From: Mycobacterium sp. ITM-2016-00318
Lineage (GTDB): Bacteria > Actinomycetota > Actinomycetes > Mycobacteriales > Mycobacteriaceae
NCBI RefSeq assembly: GCF_002968285.2
Contig: NZ_CP134400.1
Span: forward strand, 1,240,001-1,304,000
Direction: 5' to 3'
DNA: 64,000 nucleotides
Shown here: positions 16,750 to 27,256 of the stretch, in pieces
Numbering within the stretch: the stretch's first letter is position 1
Layout of the letters: each line of letters starts with the position of its first letter
Translations under genes and position numbers: made by a program
Notes under the pieces: generated by a model
What the model was told of the DNA's origin: nothing
The model's input: only the letters and a program-made list of their open reading frames with translations
Databases searched by the model: none

Positions 16750-19700
16750 ATGGGTTGGCATACCGGGCCGCCGAGCTGGACCGAGATGGAGCGGGTGCTC
16801 CACAGTAAGCCGCGCCGCGCCGGCTGGCCCATCGACGATCAGATCGGCAACGGCGGCGACAGCCCCGCCTGGTCCCGCAAGCGGGGGAGCTACCAACCGC
16901 TGGACATGCAGCGGCCGTCCTCCGCGGTTCCGTATGCGGAGCTGCACGCGCATTCGGCGTACAGCTTCCTCGACGGTGCAAGCACGCCGGAGGAACTCGT
17001 CGAGGAGGCCGCCCGGCTCGATCTGCGCGCCGTCGCGCTGACCGATCACGACGGGCTCTACGGCGTGGTCCGCTTCGCAGAAGCCGCCAAGGAACTCGGC
17101 ATCCGGACGGTGTTCGGTGCCGAACTGTCCCTCGGCGGCGGCGACCGCACCGAGGAGCCCAATCCCCGCGGACCGCATCTGCTGGTGCTCGCCCGCGGTC
17201 CCGAAGGGTATCGACGGCTGTCGCGCCAACTGGCGACCGCCCATCTGGCCGGCGGCGAGAAGGGCATCCTGCGCTATGACTACGACGCGCTCACCGAGGC
17301 AGCCGGCGGACACTGGCACATCCTCACCGGGTGCCGCAAAGGCCATGTCCGTCAAGCGCTTACCGACGGCGGTCCGGATGCCGCGGAGAAGGCACTTGCC
17401 GATCTGGTGGACCGGTTCGGACGCGACCGGGTCAGCATCGAACTCACCCATCACGGGCATCCGCTCGACGACGAGCGCAATGCCGCGCTCGCACAGCTGG
17501 CAGCGCGGTTCGTTGTCGGCGTCGTCGCCACCACCGCCGCCCACTTCGCCGAGCCGTCGCGCGGCAGGCTGGCGATGGCCATGGGGGCGATCCGGGCCCG
17601 CAACTCGATCGACGAGGCGGCGGGCCACCTCGCGCCGCTCGGTGGTTCGCATCTGCGGTCGGGGGAGGAGATGGCACGGCTATTCGCGCACTCGCCCGAG
17701 GTGGTGACCGCGGCGGCAGATCTCGGCGAGCAGTGCGCCTTCGAGTTGGCGCTGATCGCCCCGCAGCTGCCGCCGTTCGACGTACCCGAGGGGCACACCG
17801 AGAACAGCTGGCTTCGGCATCTGGTCATGACGGGCGCCAGGAACCGGTACGGGCCGCCGGAGCGGGCGCACCGGGCATACGCCCAGATCGAGCATGAGCT
17901 GAGAATCATTGAACAGCTGAGCTTTCCGGGCTACTTCCTGGTGGTGCACGACATCACCCGGTTCTGCAAAAACAACGGCATCCTGGCCCAGGGCAGGGGA
18001 TCGGCAGCCAACTCGGCGGTCTGCTACGCACTCGGCGTCACCAACGTCGACCCGGTCGCCAACGAATTGCTGTTCGAACGGTTCCTGTCTCCGGCGAGGG
18101 ACGGGCCGCCCGATATCGACATCGACATCGAGTCGGATCTGCGGGAGAAGGCCATCCAGTACGTCTACGACCGCTACGGTCGCGACTACGCCGCCCAGGT
18201 CGCCAACGTCATCACCTACCGCGGTCGCAGCGCGGTGCGCGATATGGCTCGTGCGCTCGGGTTCTCGCAAGGCCAGCAGGACGCGTGGAGCAAGCAGATC
18301 GGCCAGTGGGGCAATCTCACCGAAGCGACCCACGTCGAGGGTGTTCCCGAACCGGTGATCGACCTGGCCACCCAGATTTCCAACCTGCCGCGGCACATGG
18401 GAATCCACTCCGGCGGCATGGTGATCTGCGACCGGCCGATCGCCGACGTCTGCCCGGTGGAATGGGCGCGGATGGAGAACCGCAGCGTGCTGCAGTGGGA
18501 CAAAGACGACTGCGCGGCAATCGGTTTGGTGAAGTTCGACATGCTCGGCCTCGGCATGCTGTCCGCCCTGCACTACTGCATCGACCTGGTGGCCGAGCAC
18601 AAGGGCATCGACGTCGACCTGGCCAAGCTCGACCTCTCTGAGCCAGCGGTGTACGAGATGCTGCAGCGCGCCGATTCCGTCGGCGTGTTCCAGGTGGAGT
18701 CGCGTGCGCAGATGGCCACGCTGCCGCGACTGAAGCCGCGGGTGTTCTACGATCTGGTCGTCGAGGTGGCGTTGATCCGTCCCGGACCGATCCAAGGCAA
18801 CTCGGTGCACCCCTACATCGGCAGGCGAAACGGCACCGAACCGGTGGTCTACGACCATCCCTCGATGGAGCCGGCGCTTCGGAAAACCCTCGGTGTTCCG
18901 CTTTTTCAGGAGCAGCTCATGCAGCTGGCCGTCGACTGCGCAGGCTTCACCGCCGCGGAGGCCGACCAGTTGCGCCGCGCGATGGGGTCCAAACGGTCAA
19001 CAGAGCGGATGCGCAGGCTGCGCGGCCGGTTCTACGACGGGATGCGCAACCGGCACGGCATCACCGGCGACGTGGCCGACCGGATCTACGAGAAGCTGGA
19101 GGCGTTCGCGAACTTCGGTTTCCCGGAGAGCCATTCGCTGTCGTTCGCCTCGTTGGTCTTCTATTCGTCGTGGTTCAAGCTGCACCATCCCGCCGCGTTC
19201 TGCGCGGCGCTGCTGCGGGCGCAGCCGATGGGGTTCTACTCGCCGCAGACGCTGGTCGCCGATGCCCGTCGGCACGGGGTCAGCGTGCACGGACCGGATG
19301 TCAACGCCAGCCTCGCGCACGCGACGCTGGAGAACGTGGGCTCCGAGGTGCGGCTCGGCATCGGCAGCGTCCGCCATATCGGTGACGAACTCGCCGAGCA
19401 GATCGTCGACGAACGAAATGCCGACGGGCCGTTCGGTTCTCTGCTTGATCTCACCGGCCGGGTGCAGCTGTCGGTCCCGCAGACCGAAGCGCTTGCGACG
19501 GCTGGGGCGCTGGGTTGTTTCGGGATCACCCGGAGAGAAGGGCTGTGGGCTGCGGGCGCGGCCGCCACCCAGAGATCGGACCGGCTGCCAGGCGTCGGCG
19601 CGTCGTCGCACGTTCCGGCGCTGCCGGGGATGTCGGAGGTGGAACTGGCGGCCTCGGATGTGTGGGCGACCGGAGTGTCGCCCGACAGTTATCCCACCCA

Positions 19701-20043
19701 GTTCCTTCGGGCAGATCTCGACGCGCTTGGTGTCATCACCGCGGATCGGCTGCTTTCGGTTCCCGACGGCACCAGGGTGCTTGTCGCCGGGGCGGTGACC
19801 CATCGGCAGCGGCCCGCGACGGCGCAGGGCGTGACGTTCCTCAACATCGAGGACGAGACCGGCATGGTGAACGTGGTGTGTTCGCGCGGGGTGTGGGCAC
19901 GTCATCGCAAGCTGGCGCAGACGGCGTCGGCGATGGTGGTCCGCGGACAGGTCCAAAACGCCACCGGCGCAGTGACGGTCGTCGCCGACCGACTCAGCAA
20001 GCTCGACATGCGGATCGCATCCCGCAGCCGCGATTTCCGGTAG
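16750..20043 (+). CDS. dnaE2: DnaE2 (ImuC), error-prone C-family DNA polymerase
   Basis: A 1097-residue C-family polymerase. After a 60-residue lead come the PHP domain (AELHAHSAYSFLDGAS, about 62-77, then ALTDHDGLYG) and the catalytic core with acidic motif PDIDIDIE (D455, D457, D459). The finger/helix-hairpin-helix part follows, and a C-terminal OB fold lies at about 1010-1045 (FLNIEDETGMVNVV). DnaE2 replaces the replicative polymerase at lesions and causes damage-induced mutation together with ImuA' and ImuB, both encoded 7.7 kb upstream. The start is set by the leaderless promoter. The stop lies 3 bases from the stop of the convergent permease. Confidence 0.97.
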   Translation: MGWHTGPPSWTEMERVLHSKPRRAGWPIDDQIGNGGDSPAWSRKRGSYQPLDMQRPSSAVPYAELHAHSAYSFLDGASTPEELVEEAARLDLRAVALTDHDGLYGVVRFAEAAKELGIRTVFGAELSLGGGDRTEEPNPRGPHLLVLARGPEGYRRLSRQLATAHLAGGEKGILRYDYDALTEAAGGHWHILTGCRKGHVRQALTDGGPDAAEKALADLVDRFGRDRVSIELTHHGHPLDDERNAALAQLAARFVVGVVATTAAHFAEPSRGRLAMAMGAIRARNSIDEAAGHLAPLGGSHLRSGEEMARLFAHSPEVVTAAADLGEQCAFELALIAPQLPPFDVPEGHTENSWLRHLVMTGARNRYGPPERAHRAYAQIEHELRIIEQLSFPGYFLVVHDITRFCKNNGILAQGRGSAANSAVCYALGVTNVDPVANELLFERFLSPARDGPPDIDIDIESDLREKAIQYVYDRYGRDYAAQVANVITYRGRSAVRDMARALGFSQGQQDAWSKQIGQWGNLTEATHVEGVPEPVIDLATQISNLPRHMGIHSGGMVICDRPIADVCPVEWARMENRSVLQWDKDDCAAIGLVKFDMLGLGMLSALHYCIDLVAEHKGIDVDLAKLDLSEPAVYEMLQRADSVGVFQVESRAQMATLPRLKPRVFYDLVVEVALIRPGPIQGNSVHPYIGRRNGTEPVVYDHPSMEPALRKTLGVPLFQEQLMQLAVDCAGFTAAEADQLRRAMGSKRSTERMRRLRGRFYDGMRNRHGITGDVADRIYEKLEAFANFGFPESHSLSFASLVFYSSWFKLHHPAAFCAALLRAQPMGFYSPQTLVADARRHGVSVHGPDVNASLAHATLENVGSEVRLGIGSVRHIGDELAEQIVDERNADGPFGSLLDLTGRVQLSVPQTEALATAGALGCFGITRREGLWAAGAAATQRSDRLPGVGASSHVPALPGMSEVELAASDVWATGVSPDSYPTQFLRADLDALGVITADRLLSVPDGTRVLVAGAVTHRQRPATAQGVTFLNIEDETGMVNVVCSRGVWARHRKLAQTASAMVVRGQVQNATGAVTVVADRLSKLDMRIASRSRDFR

Positions 20044-20046
20044 AAG

Positions 20047-21582
20047 CTACGGTTCGTCGACCACGACGACGGGCGTGTCCTTGCGCAAGGTCTCACCCCT
20101 GAAGAACTCGGGTTGCCTGGCGCGCATCAGCAGCATGAAGACCACGCCGACCACGATCAGCCCGAGCCCGAGGATCAACACCAGGCCAACGCCGCCGATG
20201 CTCGCGCCGCTGCCGTAGTCGGGCGACGCACTGTCGCGGAGCGTGACGATGAAGACGCCGAGCAGGCCGAGACCGCCCAGCAACGGGAACAGCAGTTTGA
20301 ACACGAAATTTGCTGCACTCGAGAACAATTCGCGGCGGAAAAACCAGATGCAGGCGAACGCGGTCAGGCCGTAGTAGAAGCAAATCATGATGCCGAGCGA
20401 GTAGATCGTGTCGGTGAGCACGCTCTCGCTGAGGAAGGTGAGTATCGAGTAGAACAGCGCCGCACCGACACCCGCGGCGACCGTCGCATACGACGGCGTC
20501 AGATGCCGGGGATGGATGGTCGCGAACTTCTTCGGGAAGGCCTTGTAGACCCCCATTGCCAACATGGTCCGCGACGTCGGCAGGAACGTCGTGATCAGGC
20601 TCGCGGCACTGGATGCGACCACGGCGAGGAACAGGAACGTGTCGAGCGGACTACCCAGCACAGGCTCCGCGAGCGCGCCGAAGACGTTGTCGGAGATCTC
20701 TTCGTTGGCCAAGCCGAGTCCTTCGGCCCCGACGCCTGCATACATCTGGGTTGCCACGGCCACGAGCAGATAGGTGCACAGGATCGACACCACGCACAGC
20801 AGCGCGGCGCGGCCGGGAGTCTTGTCCGCGTCGCGGGACTCCTCGTTGACGGTCAGCGCGGTATCCCAGCCCCAGAACGCGAATATCGATCCCGAGAGGC
20901 CTGCGATGAACGCCGACATCGTCAGGCCCGCTGGGCTGAACCAGTCGAGGCTGAACGCCATGCCGGTCTCCGAAGACCCCGATTTCGTCAGCGCGACCAC
21001 GGCGAACAGCAGCAGAACGACCATCTGGAAGCCGACGAGCACGAACTGCACGCGTTCGGTCGTGGTGATCCCGCGGTAGGCGACCGCGGTCGCGATGGAC
21101 AGGAAGACAACACAGGTGACCACGTTGATGCCGCGGTTCTCCCACAGTGTGGCGACGGACTCGCTGCCGATCAGATCACCGATGAACTGATAGAAGAACT
21201 GAACGGCCACGCCTGCGAGGTTCGACAGCACGATGACGGTGGCGAGCACGGCGGCCCAACCGCCGAGCCATCCGATGTAGGGCCCGAATGCCTTTGTGGT
21301 CCATGTGAACGACGTCCCGCAGTCCGGCGCCACCTTGTTGAACTCGCGGTAGGCGTAGGCGGCGAAGAACATCGGCAGGAATCCGGCGATGATCACCACT
21401 GGCATCTTCGACTCCGCCTCGGCCACCAGAATGCCGATCGTCGCCGTCAGCGCGTAGGCGGGAGCCACCGACGAAATACCGAGTACCGTGCCGCCGAGCA
21501 GGCCGACGGCGTTGTGCGAGAGCCCCTTGTCCTGAAGGTCCGCTTCGGGCTGATGATGCGGGTCGTGCGCTTCGATCGTCAT
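20047..21582 (-). CDS. APC-superfamily amino acid/polyamine permease
   Basis: A 511-residue transporter with about 12 hydrophobic segments. The N-terminal family signature (LGGTVLGISSVAPAYAL) is in the first segment, which contributes to substrate binding. A short charged tail ends in PVVVVDEP. The frame is open for another 140 codons upstream, but a GAGG element lies before this ATG, and the upstream residues look non-coding. It should import an amino acid or amine by proton symport; specificity is not readable. It converges on dnaE2 and is divergent from the nitroreductase, with about 100 bases between. Confidence 0.85.
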   Translation of the reverse strand: MTIEAHDPHHQPEADLQDKGLSHNAVGLLGGTVLGISSVAPAYALTATIGILVAEAESKMPVVIIAGFLPMFFAAYAYREFNKVAPDCGTSFTWTTKAFGPYIGWLGGWAAVLATVIVLSNLAGVAVQFFYQFIGDLIGSESVATLWENRGINVVTCVVFLSIATAVAYRGITTTERVQFVLVGFQMVVLLLFAVVALTKSGSSETGMAFSLDWFSPAGLTMSAFIAGLSGSIFAFWGWDTALTVNEESRDADKTPGRAALLCVVSILCTYLLVAVATQMYAGVGAEGLGLANEEISDNVFGALAEPVLGSPLDTFLFLAVVASSAASLITTFLPTSRTMLAMGVYKAFPKKFATIHPRHLTPSYATVAAGVGAALFYSILTFLSESVLTDTIYSLGIMICFYYGLTAFACIWFFRRELFSSAANFVFKLLFPLLGGLGLLGVFIVTLRDSASPDYGSGASIGGVGLVLILGLGLIVVGVVFMLLMRARQPEFFRGETLRKDTPVVVVDEP

Positions 21583-21672
21583 GGTGACCTCGCAGGGCTC
21601 GTGCCGATGAGGATCCGATCGTATCGACGTTGGACACTTCCTGCGTGAATTCGACTGCCATGAAAGCGAATG

Positions 21673-21684
21673 TAGTCTCGCGGC
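21673..21684 (+). promoter_or_regulatory. Leaderless -10 of the nitroreductase gene
   Basis: TAGTCT (21673-21678) is followed by six bases and then the ATG, with no Shine-Dalgarno. This is the usual mycobacterial leaderless promoter geometry and fixes the start codon. Confidence 0.6.
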
Positions 21685-22323
21685 ATGACACTCAACCTGT
21701 CCGTCGATGACGTTCTGACGACCACGCGCTCGGTACGCAAGCGGCTCGATCTGGAGAAGCCGGTGCCCCGCGAGGTGCTGATGGAGTGCCTCGACCTGGC
21801 GCTGCAGGCGCCGACGGGCTCCAATTCCCAGGGCTGGCAGTGGGTGTTCGTCGACGAGCCGGACAAGAAGAAGGCGATCGCCGACATCTACCGGCACAAC
21901 GCGACGGCTTATCTCGACCGGGAGCGGCCGACGCGCGGCGACCTGCGTGACGACCAGATCGGTGCCGTGATGAGTTCGGCAAAGTATCTCAACGAGCATT
22001 TCCACGAGGTGCCGGTGATGTTGATTCCGTGCCTGGAGGGCAGCCCCGACGACGCGGTAGCGGGCAGCGCCGGGTTTTGGGGCTCATTGCTGCCCGCGGT
22101 CTGGAGCTTCATGCTGGCGCTGCGCTCGCGCGGTCTCGGCTCCGCATGGACCACACTGCATCTGGTCGGAAAGGGCGAGAAGTTGGCGGCCGATGTGCTC
22201 GGCATCCCGTACGACAACTACCGGCAGGGCGGGCTCTTCCCGATCGCCTACACGAAGGGCACCGACTTCAAGCGGGCAAAGCGTCTGCCCGCAGAGCAGT
22301 TCACCCACTGGAATTCATGGTGA
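21685..22323 (+). CDS. Nitroreductase-family flavoprotein (Rv3368c-like)
   Basis: A 212-residue FMN-binding oxidoreductase. An N-terminal RSVRKRLD motif contributes to phosphate binding. The APTGSNSQGWQW segment is next, and the LGSAWTT/GLFPIAYT region is in the C-terminal half. These enzymes use NAD(P)H to reduce nitro compounds, quinones or enone-type substrates; the native substrate of the M. tuberculosis counterpart is not settled. The single-domain length is normal for the family. It has its own leaderless promoter. Its stop abuts the stop of trmL (TGATCA, no gap), so the two transcripts overlap at their 3' ends. Confidence 0.88.
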   Translation: MTLNLSVDDVLTTTRSVRKRLDLEKPVPREVLMECLDLALQAPTGSNSQGWQWVFVDEPDKKKAIADIYRHNATAYLDRERPTRGDLRDDQIGAVMSSAKYLNEHFHEVPVMLIPCLEGSPDDAVAGSAGFWGSLLPAVWSFMLALRSRGLGSAWTTLHLVGKGEKLAADVLGIPYDNYRQGGLFPIAYTKGTDFKRAKRLPAEQFTHWNSW

Positions 22324-22812
22324 TCAGTCCCCCGCCAGCGGGCGGTGCCCCCCGGCGCCGGTGAACCCGTGCTGGCGCCACGCCTCGTAGACGGCGACGG
22401 CTGCGGCGTTGGACAGGTTCAGTGACCGTCTGCCTTCCAGCATCGGAATCCGCACCCGCGACGTGATGTGCGGATCGGCCAGCGTCGCCTCGTCCAGGCC
22501 CGTGGGTTCGGGACCGAACATCAACACGTCGCCGGGTTCGTAGCCGACATCGGCGAACGACGCCGTCGCGTGCGCGGTGAACGCGTGCACGCGCGTCGGC
22601 GCCATGGCCTCCCACGCCGCCGCCAGATTCCGGTGCACGGTCACCGAGGCGAGATCGTGGTAGTCGAGCCCGGCCCTACGCAGCTTCGGTTCGGACAGCT
22701 CGAAGCCGAGAGGCTCGACCAGATGCAGTTCGCATCCCGTCCCGGCGACCATTCGGATCGCGTTACCGGTGTTGGGCGCGATCCGCGGCGAGAAAAACAT
22801 GACGCGGAACAT
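22324..22812 (-). CDS. trmL: tRNA (cytidine/uridine-2'-O)-methyltransferase, SPOUT family (TrmL-like)
   Basis: A 162-residue SPOUT methyltransferase. The three family motifs are visible: NTGNAIRM near the start, FGPEPTGLD in the middle and RSLNLSNAAAV near the C-terminus, which form the knotted SAM site. TrmL methylates the 2'-oxygen of the wobble base of certain leucine tRNAs. The gene matches Rv3366 (spoU) in M. tuberculosis by position. It lacks the extra RNA-binding domain of larger SpoU enzymes, as expected for TrmL. No clear Shine-Dalgarno or -10 was seen. Confidence 0.9.
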   Translation of the reverse strand: MFRVMFFSPRIAPNTGNAIRMVAGTGCELHLVEPLGFELSEPKLRRAGLDYHDLASVTVHRNLAAAWEAMAPTRVHAFTAHATASFADVGYEPGDVLMFGPEPTGLDEATLADPHITSRVRIPMLEGRRSLNLSNAAAVAVYEAWRQHGFTGAGGHRPLAGD

Positions 22813-23057
22813 TTCTCGATGATTGCAGGGGGCCCGAATGCATTTGCTCTGGCGCTGCCTAAGAGCGAAGTGAGCAAGCCTCCGAACCTTGGCTGTTCAG
22901 TAAGAATTGTGGAACCTGCCGGGCGTGACTGGCATACTCGATCAATTGCCAGGCGATGAACGCCGGCCCGAACGTGGGCAAAATCAGCAGGAAGCGTCAT
23001 GAACCTCGCTCAAATTGCAGAAGACGGACTAGTGGCAGGTAGTGCGGTGGTGCAGCA
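22813..23057. other. Intergenic region upstream of the conservon
   Basis: 245 bases with no convincing gene, between divergent trmL and the conservon sensor gene. It must contain the promoter of the six-gene operon. TACTCG within GGCATACTCGATC is a possible -10 but is not compelling. No hairpin or repeat stands out. Confidence 0.4.
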
Positions 23058-25883
23058 ATGACCTCGTTCACGCAGCAAGAGCTGGTGGATGGACTGGTCG
23101 ACGACGACGCCCGCAGCGCCGCATCGGTCAAACGGCCCTCCCGGTGGTCGCTGAAGAATTGGCCGGTCCGGTGGAAGGTGTTCGCGATCGTTCTGGTGCC
23201 GCTGATCCTGGCTGGGACCTTCGGCGGACTGCGCGTCTATTCGAACGCTATTGAGGCTCGTGATCTGCGGGGCGCCGCCGATCGCGCCGAAATGGTGCCC
23301 GCAATCGTTAGCTACATGGATGCGCTCAACGCTGCGATGCTCGCCGTGCCCGGTGGCGACACCGAGACGGCGATGAGCGCCTTCGAGTCCAGCCGCGCCG
23401 AGCTGCAGCGCCGCCTCGGCGACACGCCTGGTTTGTCACCGGACCTCCAGAAGGGCGTCAAGAGCCTGCTCGACGGCGGCCAGGCGCAGGTGAACAAGAT
23501 CGCCGGCTCCAACAACGGCTCCCTCATCGACCGCGTCACCACCTACGTACCGATCCTGCTGACCGCAGAGGACGCCATCACCGGACTGGTCCGGGTCGAA
23601 GACCAACGCATCCTCGCCGAAGCACAGGGCATCGCCCGCGCTGTCGGGTCCCGCGGGCAGATGATGATGGAGCAGCTGGTCGTCAACGGCGGCGCCGAAC
23701 TGCCCGATCCCGAGCTGCGCAGCCGGTTGGTCACATTGGCGGGTACCGAGCCGTCGACGCTGTTCGGCATGAGCCAGGTACTGGGCATCGGCTCGCCGGA
23801 GGCCAAGGAGTTGCAGCGCGAGTACGTCCAGCGCACATCACTGCTGTCCGATCCCAGCGCGCCGATCGTCGGCAACTCCGAGCTGCTCCGATCCCTGCAG
23901 ACCACCGATCAGATCGCCGCGCAGTTGATCGATTCGACGGTGCCCGCGATGACCGGTGCCGTCGCCGATCAGGCGTCTGCCGTCCGCACCGAGGCCGTCC
24001 GCGACTCGGCCATCGTGGTCGGCGCCATCCTGCTCGCACTGCTGCTCGTCACGCTGGTGGCCCGCTCGCTGGTGCGACCGCTGCGCACGCTGCGCGACAG
24101 CGCGCTGCGGGTCGCCCACGACGACCTCTCCCGCGAGATCGACCGCGTGCGTTCCGGTAAGGAGCCCGCGCCGGTCGATCCGATCCCGGTGCACACCACC
24201 GAGGAGATCGGCCAGGTCGCCCATGCCGTCGACGAACTGCACGAGCAGGCCATCTTCCTGGCCGGGGAGCAGAGCCGACTGCAGCTGCAGGTCGGCGACA
24301 TGTTCGAAACGCTGTCGCGGCGCAGCCGCAGCCTGGTCGACCAGCAGCTCAAGCTCATCGACCGGCTGGAGCGCAACGAGGAGGATCCCGAACGGCTGGA
24401 GAGCTTGTTCCGGCTCGACCACCTCGCCGCCAGGATGCGCCGAAACGGCGCCAACCTGTTGGTCCTCGCCGGCGCCAAGGTGCCGCGCGAACAAGCCGAC
24501 GCCGTGCCCGTCGCCGCGCTCGTCAACGCCGCCGCATCCGAGGTCGAGGACTACGCCCGCGTTGTCACCGCGACCGTGCCCGACAGTGAGATCGTCGGAT
24601 CGATTGCAGGCGACGTCGTGCACCTTCTCGCCGAACTCCTCGACAACGCGCTGCGCTACTCGCCGCCGATCTCGCAGGTGCGGGTGTCGGCGGTGCACAC
24701 AGGAAACGGCGGGCTGGTCATCGAAGTCAGCGACATCGGGCTCGGGATGACCGAATCCGATCTGCGGGTCGCCAACACCCGTCTGCAGTCCGGCGGTGAG
24801 GTGACTCCGTATACGGCCCGCCACATGGGTCTGTTCGTGGTCGGCAGGCTGGCCCAACAGCACGGGCTCGTGGTTCGTCTGCGGAGCACCGTTGCGGGCG
24901 AACCGAATTCGGGTACCACCGCGGGCGTGTACGTGCCGTCCGAGCTGATCGTGCGGTCCGGAGTCAGCGAGCAGATCGACACCGGCGCATCCGAAGTACC
25001 TGCCGACGCGCAAGCGGGGGTTGTCGCCGCGTTGTCCTTCGACGACGCCGACGTCTACCAGGACTACCACGACGAGGCCGGCGTCGAGGAGCTCAACGGG
25101 CACTCTGAGGCGCCGGTGACCCTGCTGCCGCGGCGCAGCCCTGGAGCAAGTGGCATCTCCGGCGGCCAGGTCTCCGACGACCTACCGCTCGAGTCGGAGC
25201 CCGCGTTCGAGACGGAGCCCGATGTCGACGCGGAATACGAAGCGGAATCCGAAGTCGAGTACGACCTCGCACCCGAGCCCGACTATGCGCCTGAGCCGTG
25301 GGGGGAGCCGGCCGAAGAGCAGCCGCGGCAGGCACCGGTCGACACGTCGGCGTTCTTCGCGTCACGCGCGCAGGCATCGACGAACGGTGTGCACGATCGC
25401 GAGGCCGCGCCCGAGCCGGAGCGCGAGGACGCCTCGGCGTCGGCGGGCTCCGACGACGCGATCTACCAGAAGATGCTCTCGGAGTGGCTCGTCGACCCCA
25501 CTGAGGCCCTGGCCAACAGCAGCGCCCTGAATTGGGAGTCCGTCTGGGATCACGGCTGGTCGGCCGCCGAGGCCGCCGACGATGTGCCGGTTTCCTCGCA
25601 CACCGAGCAGGGGCTGCCCGTCCGCGATCCCGGCGCACGGCTGGTTCCCGGCGCGGTGGCGGCGCCACGCCATGGCGCCAACGGCGGCTACGCCAACGGC
25701 GGAGCGCATCGCAGCCACGACGACGATGACGAGGTAGAGTCGGCGGCCGAATTCAGTACCGGCGCGCACGCGATACCGGTACGCGACCCTGAGGCTGTTC
25801 GCGCGAGCATGAGCAGCCACTTCGGCGGTGTACACGCCGCCCGGTCGCACGCCAAGCAGACCAGAGGAACCGATAACGAATGA
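23058..25883 (+). CDS. Conservon sensor: membrane histidine-kinase-like ATPase (CvnA / Rv3365c-like)
   Basis: A 941-residue protein. Membrane helix 1 is at about 41-61 and helix 2 at about 318-336, enclosing a 255-residue extracytoplasmic nitrate/nitrite-sensor-like helical domain. A HAMP linker follows (337-395), then a DHp-like segment with [13 protein letters not shown] and a HATPase domain with [10 protein letters not shown] and DIGLGM. A 300-residue acidic, Glu/Pro-rich disordered tail ends the protein. This matches CvnA proteins of actinobacterial conservons, which pair with a roadblock protein, a DUF742 protein and a small GTPase instead of a response regulator. All three follow here. 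The stop overlaps the next ATG (ATGA). The signal sensed is unknown. Confidence 0.9.
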   Translation: MTSFTQQELVDGLVDDDARSAASVKRPSRWSLKNWPVRWKVFAIVLVPLILAGTFGGLRVYSNAIEARDLRGAADRAEMVPAIVSYMDALNAAMLAVPGGDTETAMSAFESSRAELQRRLGDTPGLSPDLQKGVKSLLDGGQAQVNKIAGSNNGSLIDRVTTYVPILLTAEDAITGLVRVEDQRILAEAQGIARAVGSRGQMMMEQLVVNGGAELPDPELRSRLVTLAGTEPSTLFGMSQVLGIGSPEAKELQREYVQRTSLLSDPSAPIVGNSELLRSLQTTDQIAAQLIDSTVPAMTGAVADQASAVRTEAVRDSAIVVGAILLALLLVTLVARSLVRPLRTLRDSALRVAHDDLSREIDRVRSGKEPAPVDPIPVHTTEEIGQVAHAVDELHEQAIFLAGEQSRLQLQVGDMFETLSRRSRSLVDQQLKLIDRLERNEEDPERLESLFRLDHLAARMRRNGANLLVLAGAKVPREQADAVPVAALVNAAASEVEDYARVVTATVPDSEIVGSIAGDVVHLLAELLDNALRYSPPISQVRVSAVHTGNGGLVIEVSDIGLGMTESDLRVANTRLQSGGEVTPYTARHMGLFVVGRLAQQHGLVVRLRSTVAGEPNSGTTAGVYVPSELIVRSGVSEQIDTGASEVPADAQAGVVAALSFDDADVYQDYHDEAGVEELNGHSEAPVTLLPRRSPGASGISGGQVSDDLPLESEPAFETEPDVDAEYEAESEVEYDLAPEPDYAPEPWGEPAEEQPRQAPVDTSAFFASRAQASTNGVHDREAAPEPEREDASASAGSDDAIYQKMLSEWLVDPTEALANSSALNWESVWDHGWSAAEAADDVPVSSHTEQGLPVRDPGARLVPGAVAAPRHGANGGYANGGAHRSHDDDDEVESAAEFSTGAHAIPVRDPEAVRASMSSHFGGVHAARSHAKQTRGTDNE

Positions 25884-26296
25884 CCTATCCGCCACGTTCG
25901 ACGCAGCGCGATTCGCTCGACTGGCTGGTGTCGAAGTTCGCCCGCGAAGTGTCCGGTGTCACCCACGCGATTCTGGTTTCCGCGGACGGCCTTCTGATGG
26001 CGGCCAGCGAGCACATGCCGATCGAACGCGCCGACCAACTCGCCGCGGTGGCGTCGGGCCTTGCCAGTTTGTCCACCGGTGCGTCGCAGCTCTTCAACGG
26101 CGGCTACGTACTTCAGTCGGTCGTCGAAATGGAGAACGGATACCTGCTGTTGATGCGCGTCGGTGACGGCTCCAACCTTGCGACGCTGGCCACAACGGGC
26201 TGCGACATCGGTCAGATCGGCTATGAGATGGCGATGCTCGTGGAGCGCGTGGGCAGCGTCGTCCAGTCGTCGCGACGAACACACCAGCACTCGTGA
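25880..26296 (+). CDS. Roadblock/LC7 (MglB-type) protein (CvnB / Rv3364c-like)
   Basis: A 138-residue roadblock/LC7 fold, which in other systems binds and modulates small GTPases. Typical features are the opening [20 protein letters not shown], the [14 protein letters not shown] beta hairpin and the [17 protein letters not shown] strand pair. It is encoded in a 4-base overlap with the sensor gene. The DUF742 gene follows 7 bases after its stop. Inference: it forms a complex with the GTPase two genes downstream and links it to the membrane sensor. Confidence 0.9.
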   Translation: MTYPPRSTQRDSLDWLVSKFAREVSGVTHAILVSADGLLMAASEHMPIERADQLAAVASGLASLSTGASQLFNGGYVLQSVVEMENGYLLLMRVGDGSNLATLATTGCDIGQIGYEMAMLVERVGSVVQSSRRTHQHS

Positions 26297-26303
26297 GTCG
26301 CCG

Positions 26304-26678
26304 ATGGACGAACCTGAGTCTTTCGCCTCTGACAGCCAGCCGAGCCTGGTACGGCCGTACACGCTGACGGCTGGGCGGACGGACTCGCGTGTCAGCCTTC
26401 CGCTGGAAGCCCCGATCGAGGCCCTCGTCGCTGACAAGGCGCCGCGGTGGCCGGGAAACGATGTGCGGGCGCAGATTTGCGGGATGTGCGGTAGCAGCCC
26501 GTCGGTCGCCGAGATCGCGGCCGGGCTATCGTTGCCCATCGGGGTGGCCCGCGTGCTGATCGGCGATCTCGTGGCCGCGGGGCATCTGCGGGTGCGCACC
26601 ACCTTGACCGAAGGCTCCAGCGTCGACGAACGGCGTGACCTGATAGGAAGGACCCTCCGTGGCTTACGAGCACTCTGA
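26304..26678 (+). CDS. DUF742 winged-helix-like protein (CvnC / Rv3363c-like)
   Basis: A 124-residue DUF742 protein. VRPYTLTAGRT near the N-terminus and the helix-turn-helix-like region EIAAGLSLPIGVARVLIGDL, followed by LVAAGHLRV, are the family core. It is the third member of the conservon. Its molecular role is unclear; the fold is reminiscent of DNA-binding winged helices. The frame can be extended upstream, but those residues overlap the roadblock gene, so the ATG MDEPES is used. It overlaps the GTPase start by 20 bases. Confidence 0.85.
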   Translation: MDEPESFASDSQPSLVRPYTLTAGRTDSRVSLPLEAPIEALVADKAPRWPGNDVRAQICGMCGSSPSVAEIAAGLSLPIGVARVLIGDLVAAGHLRVRTTLTEGSSVDERRDLIGRTLRGLRAL

Positions 26679-27252
26679 GGGTCATCGCGCCGACTCCGGT
26701 AAGGCGTCGACCAAGATCGTCATCTCCGGCGGCTTCGGCGTCGGCAAGACCACCTTCGTCGGCGCGGTTTCGGAGATCATGCCGCTGCGCACCGAGGCGC
26801 TGGTGACCAATGCCTCTGCGGGGCTGGACGGGCTGGACGCGACGCCCGACAAGCGGACCACGACGGTGGCGATGGACTTCGGCCGCATCACCCTCGATGC
26901 AGACCTTGTGCTGTATCTGTTCGGCACCCCCGGCCAGCGGCGCTTCTGGTTCATGTGGGACGACCTCGTGCGCGGCGCGATCGGCGCGATCATCCTGGTG
27001 GACTGCCGCCGACTGCAGGACAGTTTCGCGGCGGTGGACTTCTTCGAGGCCCGTAACATGCCGTTCCTGATCGCCGTCAATGAATTCGACGACGCGCCAA
27101 GGCATCCGCCGCAGGAAGTGCGCAACGCGTTAGCGCTGTCCGACGGCATTCCGATCATCACGGTCGACGCGAGGGACCGCCACTCCTCGACGGCCGCGCT
27201 GATCGCTGTCACCGAGTACGCGCTCAACGTCCTTCCGTCGGTGCCCGGCTGA
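26659..27252 (+). CDS. mfpB: Conservon small GTPase (CvnD; MfpB-type)
   Basis: A 197-residue Ras-like/MglA-like GTPase. The P-loop GGFGVGKTT is at about 24-32, the switch II motif FGTPGQ at about 92-97 (usual DxxGQ replaced by TPGQ) and the base-recognition NEFD at about 138-141. It starts with GTG, preceded by AGGAAGG. In mycobacteria this GTPase is encoded next to mfpA and has been linked to MfpA activity in quinolone tolerance. Here mfpA follows 4 bases after its stop. Inference: GTP state is set by the sensor/roadblock pair and read out by MfpA. Confidence 0.88.
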   Translation: MAYEHSEGHRADSGKASTKIVISGGFGVGKTTFVGAVSEIMPLRTEALVTNASAGLDGLDATPDKRTTTVAMDFGRITLDADLVLYLFGTPGQRRFWFMWDDLVRGAIGAIILVDCRRLQDSFAAVDFFEARNMPFLIAVNEFDDAPRHPPQEVRNALALSDGIPIITVDARDRHSSTAALIAVTEYALNVLPSVPG

Positions 27253-27256
27253 GCAC

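Noticed and set aside
20113..21648. 511-codon plus-strand frame antisense to the APC permease
   Set aside because: Arg/Glu/His/Gln-biased translation without hydrophobic core; it mirrors the permease gene and is a high-GC shadow.
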